Origin: Setaria digitata
Taxonomy: Eukaryota > Nematoda > Chromadorea > Rhabditida > Setariidae
Length of the DNA: 64,000 nt
Direction of reading: 5' to 3'
NCBI GenBank assembly: GCA_003640385.1
Contig: RCAB01000072.1
Location: 1 to 64,000 of the forward strand
Under the pieces are notes generated by a model. It worked only from the letters and a program-made list of their open reading frames with translations. It did not search any database and was not told the origin of the DNA. The position numbers and the translations under genes are program-made. Below, piece by piece: positions 13,401 to 25,400 of this stretch; within the stretch, counting starts at the first letter, position 1; each line of letters opens with the position of its first letter.

Positions 13401-16400
13401 GTACTCCTTTTTAAGAAGTTCTGGACGCTTCTCGAATAGCAGATTTAAAAACTGTTCTTTTCCAGCTAATTTTTCTGTCAATTCATCAACTCTATAATTT
13501 GTAAGAAAAATTATGGAAGCGACTGATTACTCCCTAAGTTTTCCGTTCGAGGAATACAAAATAGCAATTGCATTGCCAATGAATTGGAGGTCTCTCTTGA
13601 AAGTCTTTCCTATTCAACTTATTAAACTCGAAGTTTAGGACTACATAGGTCATCTCATTCTACTGATAAAAAGCAAAATTTTCTTTTACTTCGACAAATT
13701 TCATGACATTTCAGCCTTTTGTTTGAAACCTTACCTGCTATTGGCATCTCTGAGCCATTGACGATGTTCTCCAAGACTCCATTCTGCATCATTTCTTTGC
13801 TTCTCAACTTGCTCAATGTACTCATTCTTACTTCTAAGTTCATTCCGCAAATTTTCAATTGCAGCATTTAAATTGCTACAAAATATTGTGCAGAAGAACG
13901 AGCGACTATTTGGAATCATTCAAAGAAAACAATTAATTCAATTAGATGATTTTTTTCAAATCACTCTGAACTTCTCAATTTCATATAATGGAGAAGCAGC
14001 AACAGGAAAAAAGATGGAAACCGACCTGATGTCGCCTCCTTCCGATACCTTGGCTAAGTCAGATTTAAGACATTCATTTTCACATCGCAATCCATCTATT
14101 TCACGATTCTTTTCGAGAACGACACTTTCTAACCAGTTTGCTCTTCAAGAAATTATTGAATGAAGTTAGAACTAAGCCCTGTGAAATCATCACATAGTAT
14201 CGAAAAAAATAAATCCAGCTAACTCAGAGGATATTTACTCAGAATTTGCGATTCAGCAAACAGGCGATGACATTTTGTATCAATTATTCCAAAGAGTGGA
14301 AGTACAACTAAAACTGTCGAGAATCATCTATTACCGGTTTTTAGAGTCCTGAAGCCACTGACGATGTTCACCAAGGCTCCATTCCTTGTCATTCAACTGC
14401 TGTACGAGACTGTCAATATGGGCATTTTTATCATTCAGAAGTTCTTTCAAATTTTCGTTTTCATTATTCAGAGAGCTAAAGATAGAACAGAAGAAAATTT
14501 AAATTAATTTTATTAAAAAGTAGTTCGTTTCTTCATTACTTGCTCAGCAGAGATAAGTGAATCCCAGCATTTTGCTATGATAACGGTTGTTATGCACAGT
14601 TACCTGATTTCTTTATCAATCATTTGATCAATCTATGAGTTTATTTTTCTCTTTGCATAAAACAGAAAATTAGTGGCAACTAACATCAAATCGTTTGATT
14701 TCGACTGCTCGGTTAGCAACTGTTCAGCATTCTGGGAGTTGGCTATTAGGTTTTCGTCCGATACCTAATTAATTGCAGAATTATGCTCAGGGAAAAAAGG
14801 ATTAGGTGAATTCCACTTACTGTAAGAGTTCAGAATATGCCAAACATATTAGTTTAGTTAAAATTACTAGTTTTGAGTAGCAGCAATAATAACAATAATG
14901 TTTCTCAACAGGCGATTGATAATTTCTCCCATCAGTCAGTGCAACATGGCAATGTTGAAATTGTTAAGCATTGAAAATGCCAACAAATCTAAAATTAAGC
15001 TGGGAATATTGTTCATAAGCATAGGACTTGATTTAACCAGAAGTGAAATTTACTTCTGCTTTTTCCAGTTGAACTTCTTGCTTTACGGCTTCGAGAGCTG
15101 CTTTGAGATCTAGAACTGCTCTCTTCGAGAGCTCTTCGATTTGATTGTGCAATTCTTTGATTGTTTCAGCTTTAGCTGTTTCGCTTTTTTCAAGCTGGAT
15201 GATTCTGAAGAAGAAAGTAAAAAGGTCATCCTGGAAAACCCTCATTATATTTTAAAATTTAGAAATTAAGACTAATTAAATTAAAAAAATAACTGAATTC
15301 TTTACCGGAATAATGAAAAAAAAATAGAGGACCTTTCATTAGCTTGCTGAAGCCATTGGCGATGTTGAGCAAGACTACCTTGCGCATCATTCCAATCTTT
15401 TTCAAGAATCGTCTTTTGTTCATCTCTCTTTTTCAGTTCGTTCCTCAGATCCGTAATCGCTATATTAAGGTTACTAAAAAATGTCACTGTTATGAATCAT
15501 CTTTCCTCAAAGGCTGTGCTAAACTAAAGCATCTAGACTGATTCCTGAGATCTGCAGAGCCCCTAAGAACTGAATCCAAATCCTTGAGAATTACAGTATC
15601 TCTGCAAGATGCAATCTGTTTTGGCAGACAGTGAATAATTGCAGAAAGTTTCAATACTTCAGGACATCTGCATTTTCGATAGGTCGTTCGGCTTCTCGAA
15701 GTCGATTTTGAAGTTCATTAATATAACGATCTTTATCATTACAGGCAGCATCCAGGAACTGTACCCTAAAGCAGCTTTAGCGATTTTTTTGCCCTTCTCA
15801 GTTAGTCACATGAAAGTGAGTTAGAGCTCAATTTCGGAATTGAGTGCCTAAACGTGGCAGATTGTTTATTAGCTGGAAGAAAGTTTATTGAATTATCATT
15901 AGGATGTTTACATACCTGTCGTTGGCATCCTTGAGCCACTGGCGGTGCTCTCCAAGACTCCATTCTGTATCATCTCTTGTCTTTTCCAGGTTCGTAATAT
16001 ATTGGCTCTTAGAATCTATTTCACATAACAGATTTTCGATTGTTTCATTCAATTTCCTTAAATTTTTGAACTATCAGTTGAAAAAGTTGTTTGTTAACTT
16101 TCTAATATCATCTGAGAATGAGAACTGAAAATTTCCGCAGCAAAATTTGCCTCAACCAAATTGTTACTGACTAAGACTACGAGGTCAAGTTGGTATTAAT
16201 AATTCTTTCATTTCAACCGTAGTAATTTCTGTGGATGTTATGTTTTATGGAACAATTAATTTACTTCACATCGGCTTGTTTCTGTGCCTCCATCAAGGCT
16301 TGTTCGATGTCACGCAGTTTCACTTCCATATTTTGGATTGTTTCCTGAAAATTTTAGCTTTCGCATCAATGAGCCTATTTTTTCAGTCAACTGAAGTTAC

Positions 16401-19400
16401 ACCTATCCATTTATTAATTAGTCGAAATAGAAACTAACAAAACTGATGAAAGATATTTTTGATATTTTCAGGGCTAATGCAGTCATTGGCTTCTATATGT
16501 TAGTTTTGCATATGCTGTTCAAAATCCAGTACGCTCTAAGCGTTTGCTGGTATTCCTTATAAAAATCAAATATCACATAGTTTATAAAATTGCTTTTTAA
16601 AATCCAAAAACCTGCCCTGTGTGCACGGTCTGTTTCGTCGAACGCATTCTTCTTACTTTCAATTTCTCGTTGAAGTTCATCGATGCAGCAGCACTTATTT
16701 TGGAGATCATTTTCTAACGAAGCAACACTGAAAATTTTTCCGTAATTTTAAAGATCTTTTGCTAAAATTGAGCAAAAAAAAATAATACCACATTCAATCT
16801 AATCTTAATAGATTTCTTTACATACTATTTTCTTATATTAGATCATACCATAGAAAATTCTTTTAAAATTTTGGAAAATTAACGGTGGAAAATATCACAA
16901 ATACTTGTCTGAAAAGATTTTACAATGAAATTAACTGGAACTTCATGTTGCGTCACTTTTTTCTCCTAAATCATTTCAAAATTCATTAGATCACGCAGTT
17001 GTCTATTTAAATAAACTATAAGTTTGCCAATTATAGGCGGCTTATTGCTACCGATGATGAGCTTCCTGAAGCCATTGACGATGCTCTTCGAGGTTCCATT
17101 TTAAGTCGTTTTGTTGTTTTTGCAAATCATGAAATTCATCTTCTCTATTTTCAAGTTGTTGGCGTAAATTACTTATTACCAAATTCAAACAGCTGAAATA
17201 AATTCAAATTCATCAGCGATCTATTTTATTCCATTTAGGTGCAGATATCATGTGGACTCTATTTTAACGAATCAAATATTTTGAACATTGATAGAAACAT
17301 TGAGAGGCCAATCTAAAAGTTCGACATGTTGGAGATTCAGCTCAGGAAAAAGAATTAATTTGTAAAGCAAAATATATCTGCATTGTTTCTTCTTCTTTTT
17401 CATCGATTTAATCGTAAATTCTACAAAGAACCATTTCATTGTCAGTTTCGAAACAACTTTCAATAAATATAGTTGTAGAAACTTATTGCACCAACCTAGT
17501 GGTTTCCGGTTGGTCAGCTTCAGGAGCGAAATGTTCAACCATGGCTAATTTCCTTTCCAGGTCATGGAATTGATTCTATAAAAATGTTGTATTAAAAAGA
17601 AGTATACATGGAACATTGCTAATTAATTTGAAATTATGACAACATTGTACATTGTATGAGCACAGTGAGAAACTTTAGCTTGTCTTCGATTTATATTCGT
17701 GTAAGGAAGGACCAAAGGGGAACTAAAATTACATGTGGATGGTTAAGATAGCTTGTTCAATCTATGCCGAGCTGCTCGAGAATTAGAAAAATTACAGCCA
17801 GAATTACAATTGACGTATGAATCTACATATCTAACAACGATCTCGAATGTCTACCTTGTAGGCATCTCGAGTTTCTACAGCAGTTCTTTCGAAATTCTCA
17901 AGTGCAGCACGAAGATCAACAATAGTTTTATCTCTGGCCTCCACATCATTTACCAGTGACTGGGCTCTGAATTTCATTCATAAGCTAAGAAAATTGTGGA
18001 GTAATTGCACCTTTGGGAATAAAAGAATCCAGTAACGAGAAAAAGCCAATTATTTGTTTTAGATATAAAAAACCTCATTTAATTTGCTGTAAAGGACGAG
18101 AAGTGAACATTTCGTCTTTCTCCTAACTAACAGTAACGGTAATTCCAATCATTTAACTTTTCCTAACTTTTAAATTTTATTTATGCAAATTTTTAATTTG
18201 CTTATGAATAAAGTTGTGGATTAAAACCAAAATATTTAAAGCTCACTGATTTCTGCTATCAGTTAACCATTGTTTGTGTTCGCCTAAGCTCCATTCGGCG
18301 TCATTTCTTTGCTTTATTAACTCATTAATGCAATCATTCTTCTCACTCAGTTCCTTCTTCAGGCCATCAATCGTCGCCCTAAGTGTAATAATATTATCAT
18401 TAAGAAATGAATATTATCATTTCTTAATTACCTAATTTTCCAAACTATTAAATATTTCAATTGATTAATTGGTAGAGTTGAATTAAATTTTAAGCAACAG
18501 AAAGAAAATCAAATTTCTTTGTATTTGATTATGTTATTTTAAATTTGTAGGACATGTAGTGAAGGTTCGTGTAATGAAGTCAATTGTAATGTAAACTTAA
18601 ATTTTACTAATTCAAACTAAATTTAAGCTCCAGTCAAACGAGCAATGACAATAACCGAAAAAAAATTGAAAACTTACTGGAGAACAACGTTCTCATCAAA
18701 ACTACTGTGTTGGATCTCCTGCAAAAAATTATTCTTAATTACTTACTGGTTGCACAATTACTGGTCACAAAAGTCAGATTGATTATTTTTGACAATTATC
18801 ACAGATGAAGAAGTAAGGTGAGCAGTAGGCTAGGGCATAAATGCTAATTCATGAAGTAATTAAATCAAATTAACAAGATTTAACGTTCCTCTTCCGGCGA
18901 CACGATTCATGCTAATAAGAATCAAACCTTCATTTCCAGTAAGTAGTTTAAACAAACTTAAAATATATTTTAATGGTGCCATCAACTAACTGACACATGA
19001 ATTGATGTACCGACCTTTTGCAGTGCCTCTATTTGCTTCTGTAGCTCATCAACGAAACCAATTCTCTCTTTGAGACTGTTGTCCAGATTCGTCGCCCTGC
19101 AATTTCTCAGGAAGCTAGAAATCACTGCAGCTTCAAAATTCACTTATTATTGAGTTCGAGAAAGCTGACCTATCATTCACATCTTGCAACCACTGCCGAT
19201 GTTCCCCAAGACTCCATTCTAAATCGTTTCTCTGTTTCTCCAGTTCACTGATGTAAGCATTTTTACCATTCATTTTTTCCAGAAGCTCCTCCACCGTTGA
19301 CCTCAAGGTACTGCAAAATTCTTTTGATTGCTCTTTTTCATAGCTTCAGAAAAACAAAATAATCCGATATAAAATTTTTAAGCTTTGAAAAAAAGTTGAA

Positions 19401-22400
19401 ATTAAGACATAAATAATAAGAATTTTAGAAATAGTCAAACACTCGTACTCTTGCTGAGAGGATCAAATTTACCTTAGTTCTTTTTCATCAGCTGATTTTG
19501 GTGAAGTTTCGGCAGAAGTTCCCAAAGTTTCCTAAATTACAAAACAGTTCTGGTAGAGCACTACAAGAGACTATCAGAGAGAATATCCTTATCGAATATT
19601 AGATAAAATAAACTTAGATATATTAGAGTGTTAGAATTAGTCAAAACCGAAAATTAATAAATAAGTACTATTTGTTAGAGGTCCATTAAACACGCAGAAG
19701 GAAAAAAGATAACCATATCATATGAACAGACATATTTATTTACATCTTGAGTGGTCTTTGAGAGTGATGAATCTTCAACAGCTTTTTGCAGTCCAACAAT
19801 TTCTCGATCCTTATCAATCACGGCATGAGTCAATTCATCAATCCTGAAGATAGCAGCACAATGTTAATTTCAACTAAATTTTCACGTAGAAGATGATAAT
19901 TATTTCTTAATTCGCTGGATATTACGGTGAAAATGATAATTCCAAACAGATGATCAGAAAAAAAAAATCCAATAGCTAGAACTTAAGAAGATGCCTGTTG
20001 TTGGCGTCCAGAAGCCACTGTCGATGTTCCCCTAGGCTCCATTCTGCGTCATTCTTCGCTTTCTCGAGATTTATGATGGACGAATTTTTGGTAGAGAGTT
20101 CGTCTTTTAACGTACTTATCATTGCAAGATGACTGCTGAAATTTTCAAACTCAAGACGATCTATGTAATTGTCATTTAAATTAATCATACCTTTACAGGA
20201 GCATTTTTCCTTTGAATTACTAAATATGCTTGCAAAATTTTTGAAAGAAAATTCTACAGAAAATTTCCTAGTTCTAAAACTATAAAAAGTAGTGTTGATG
20301 AATGGTACTACCCGATCTCATTATTTCGATTCTCGTTTTCCCATCTCAACTTGCCGATCTCTTCATTCCTTTTACGTAGATCAATTTCCAAATCTTGTAT
20401 CCTAAATTCCGTACATAGTAACAAAATGTCCAGAATTAATGGAATAGGTTAAAATATTGAAGTGCAGAAGCCTTTGCAGAAGTAAATTTAAGCAGGACTA
20501 AGTGAAAATAAATGTGAGCAATGAAACTAACATTACGAATCATTTATAACGAACACGAACGAATAAGTTAAACTCATTGAAGCTTAGTGAAAATAAGGTT
20601 AACTTAGCTTTTGGAATTTTTGCATTTTATCACCAAGTTCCTTACGATAATCACCGTCGGTCGTTCTTGCCATCGATATATGATTATTTAAAACTTTTGG
20701 ATTACTTGGCTCAATTTCTCCTCTTTATTGTTGTAAAAAAGAGAGGAAAAAAGACTCAAAAGAAATTCAAATTAGTAATAAGCTGCAATGGGAAGAACAA
20801 ATGATCAGTGACGAAACAGAATGAAATATTTCTCTGAAATCGCATTAAATATTATCTTCATTCAGTGGGGTGCATAAAAATTGACTGCCTGGTTCATGAG
20901 TATATGTTCCAATGATATTACTTTGAGCGATAGACTAGTCTTTAAGTTTATGGCCAAGATGAAAGGTGAACGAAATGAAGATGAGAAAGATATAGTCAAA
21001 GCGAAATGTTCCGCAGAAATGCTTGCTACCTGTTGTTGGAGTCCTGAAGCCACTGGCGATGCTCGCCAAGGGCCCATTCAGTATCGTTGCGTTCTTTCTC
21101 CAGAGTCTTGATGAGTTCGTTCTTGCCGTTCATTTCATTTTGTAAGCATTCAATCTTTGCACTGAGCTCACTTCAAGCAAGAAAGAATTACTTACTTTTC
21201 CCGACTAATTCAGTACGGCTCCCAATTATGGCACTCTTTCTAGTACTTCCTCAGTGTGAATCAAAATTAATTCACCTCAGTATGTCTTGGCTCCGAGCTC
21301 CAGCCAAAGCCCTTTCAGCATCTTCGATTTTAGTATGCAAAGCAGCCAACTCTTCCTATAACATATCCAACTCTGATATAAGCAGATTTGAGGGCTCAAG
21401 TAGCATAAACTAACCTTTAAAAGTCAGCCCTTCCTCTGCTTCACTAGTGAATTTTTTCATCGGATTCAGCAACAACTTTATTTGTAGTTTCAGGACCAAA
21501 AATTAAAATATTTAAATGAAAATATGATAATTACCATCTTAGCAGCAGCCTTTCTCTCTGCTATCTGCTTCATGCTTTCAATTTCACATTTTTGATTTTC
21601 ATTCCATTTTTTCAACTCTTCGATGAGATCATTCTTCTCACACAACATAGAATTCAGCTCATTGATTCTGGAAATTTGTTTGATTTTGTAAAATTTCACA
21701 ACCTTCATCGATCACAAATCCAAATTAATTAATTATTATTTTTAGGAATAAATTAGAGTGAAGAAGATTATTTCGTACACTGAATTTAAATCAAGATGTT
21801 GATGGAGCTACTGACTTGGAACATCGAATATGTCACATTGACTTGCTAAATAAAATTGACAAGGTTTAATTTTTATTTGATTTACTCCTTTCCATGTATG
21901 TTTTGCATCTATTCAAAAATTTTGATAGCAATCAAAAGAGCCTAGTTCAAAGTTCCTGCTAAAATTCAGACCCTTTTTTTTTACTGCAACAAGTGCCAAT
22001 GAACCTGTTATTGGCATCTTGCAGCCACTGTTGATGTTCGCCAAGACTGTTTTCAGCACAATTTTTTAATCCTTCAACTCGACTGAACCGTTCATTTTGA
22101 TTATTAATTTCCCTTTGCAAAGCTTCAATAGTTTCTGTCGAAACTCTAAATTAACTCTAATTTCAGCCATAAATTTGAAAAATTGAAATTTCGGGCAAAA
22201 AAGTAATAATTGTGGTAATATAATGAGCAAAAACAAAATGCTGGACAAATTCAACGATTTCTTCATTTACTGAGAGGTTATAGCGAAAAGTGCTTGAAAT
22301 TTCTGCAAAATTCAAAGTGAAAGAGAAATGGGAACGATTTTCCCACATCGTACCAAACAGAAAAAATCTTTAAAAGAAAAATGTAAAAAAAAATTCTAGA

Positions 22401-25400
22401 ACGCACCTGATATCATTATAAAGTTTCTCAGTCTGCTGTCGCAGATCACCACCTTCTAACTGAACTTCTCTCAGCTTGTTCTCTAGTTCAGTAATCCTGA
22501 AATGGACGATAGAGGTTAAGTCTTTGTAAATGTCTACGCAACTCTCCTCTCGTTTTTCTTGCATTATCTTTCACATATCTTCACAAGCATCTGTTTACAA
22601 AAACAATACTTGAACAACTTATGAACATAAAAGAAGTTTGTTGAGTGATTTATTATTGCTGACCAAACAGTCAATTGGAATTATTTCTGGATGAGTGTTT
22701 TGTCAAATTCTATTTATATAGAGAAATAAGTTCTAACTTATTATTAGCATCTAGAAGCCACTGGCGATGTTCTCCTAAACTCCACTCGGCATCGTTTTTC
22801 TCCTGTTCGCATTTCATCGTACCCTGTTTCGCCTCGTCCAACTCTTCTAACAATTTCTGTATTCTCGAATTCAAAGAGCTAAAATGTCGACTACCATTTA
22901 TAGTAGCCTGATTTGTTATTTCCCAGTTTTAAAGATTAATATTTAAACAATGAATAAAAAAAAGTGTTTAGGAAATAGCAAAGTTCGAAATCAGTCTGAA
23001 TTATTTTATGTGGCAAAGGAAACCTAGTGCATTTATCACAACAATTTCATGTCGAACCATTCCAGCACCAGGAAAAAGGTTAAAAACCCTAGCATTTTCC
23101 TGCAGACAATTCTTTCCAACAATATATCTCCTTTTTAAAAGTTGCTAAATTAAAAATTCTGCAGAAGTTAAACATATTATAGTAAATTTGGCACTTCAAA
23201 AATCTTTGCCACTGACTTTGAACTTCTAATTAAAAGAATTGAGGTTTATCGATGAGACTATGGTGATGGAGAGGAACTAAAAAAACTAAAATGAAGCTTG
23301 AATATATTATTCACAAAAATTGCTTATTTATCTTATTTTCTCAGAAGTTTCAAAGATTTCTCCCATTTCGTTGGACTTCAGAAAAATTTTAACTTAGATC
23401 GAAGTTAAGATAGCTTTCTGAATGATGGAATCAAGTAATAAAATGTAAATTTTGAAATTGCGATCAGCATGAGTGAAGCCTTACTTGTTTTCTTCTTGAA
23501 TTGCTTCCTTGTGCTCATTGGCTTGATTCAGCAGCACCAAAAGCTGATCCATCTTAACTCGAAGGCGATCTGCTTCTTCTGTCTGAATTACTTCAAGCGT
23601 TTAATTCATTTCAACTTCATTACTCTCTCATCTACAATACCACTTTGACTGCTATCTGCTCTTTTGGTTAATTTTTGTGGTAATTTTTGCCATGTTAAAC
23701 AATATAAGCCATTTAGCTAAACTAGACCAGTATAAATTGACAATTTCAAGAGCAATTAGTCCTGATGAATTTCAATTTAACTAAATAAACTTCTGATTGC
23801 TATAGATACTAGTTCAAGTGCTCAAAAAAAAACCGCTTGATTATTTTCCGAAAGCGATAAGCTTTCTTGTTTCTCTTGCAAATCTTTCCGTAATTGTTCA
23901 TTTCTGAAAAATGATTAAGTGAGACTCATATGGAAGGCATATTAAAAGCATACAAAAAAAAAACGAACAGAAAAGTTGAATAGCTGGATAACTTAATTAG
24001 TAGGTCACTGAGGAATTCAATAATAATGAAATGAGAAAATCGAATTTTCATCTCCAATCTGTTGGTGAGATTTGTGGATAATGAAATGAAATGAATTAAA
24101 TTGCCAAAGTCATATTATACTTTTGTTTTAGCTCATTGACTTGTTCATTAAGTCTTTCTAAATCGCCTTCTTCATTAGCTTTCATCTTGATTCCATCCTG
24201 CTCTCCAATCCTGAAATGAAATCAAATTGCCATCGTTGTTTTATAAAGTTCTGCAATTTCTAGAGATAAAACCATAGATGTTAAAATTGGAGAAATGCAT
24301 TTTGATTTTATAACAGCCCCGTTAATTAAACACCTAGTATTAGTTTCCTCCAGCATTTTTGTCCGTTTAGATTTTTTTCATATTGTCTTTTGATTATGCT
24401 AAGTTAATGATTACAACTTAGTTACCACACTAAAACATTGCCTGTTGAAACTAAGCAAATAAAACTTTTTCCGAAATGTTAGGAAAAGATTTGGTCGCCA
24501 AGTTCATATCATATAAACTACTCCAAAAAAATGATAACACGCAATTAAGAAGATTTAGAATTCATGGAGCACTTTCAACTTCTAACAGAATTTTTTTATT
24601 CTTTAAAAATAATCAATCATAAACTTATTATCATTATCAAACATTATTTTAGTAGGACTTTCGAAACAATTCTTTTTAATTTATCAACAGTACTAACGTA
24701 TAATCAGTATCTTTGATTTTCGATTCAGATCTCGTTAGACATTGCTTTTTGGACAAACACGAATCCAAGCTGTCGATTTCTTCACGCAACTATTAATTAA
24801 AATATAAAAAATTAATAGTGGGAATTACGAAGAAAATATTTTTGATGAAAAATGCTATTCAGCAGATGAAATGAATTTTACCTGTTGAAAAGCTTCTATT
24901 CGTACTTCTCTCAGTTCTCCCAATTCATTGTTTATGGCCACAAGCAGTTGATCTTTTTCATCCTTCTCACTTTCGAGATATTTAATCCTGCAAGAAAATT
25001 CCCGGAAACTACCTAATCTCAAGTCCTCATTTACACATAATGCGCAAATTTAATTGCTATAGGTCAGACTTATCGGTTTTTCGTTAACTCAATAAAACAA
25101 TAAAATTGTAAAGTAGACAATATGACAAGAGTTTACTGCATATAGTAAAGGTTATATGCTAAAAAAAATCATTAGATGAAAAAATAAACTAATTACAATG
25201 ATCCTTAACACTTTTCAATTCGTTTCCTAGGCTTAGAAGTGAATGAAAACAAACTTGTCATTTATCATGAAATTTCCACTTAAATTATCAGAAATTGCAG
25301 TTTGGACTTGTAAAAATAACGAAAGATGGAATTTGAAGGAGCAGAAAAAGAAGATAATATAACTGATTGGTGGTGTGACGAAGGAAATTTTTAACTTCAA

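Noticed and set aside
16441..16560. Possible extra exon EYQQTLRAYW inside the intron left of 16616
   Set aside because: No acceptor/donor pair gives phases compatible with the exons at 16616-16727 and 16265-16344.
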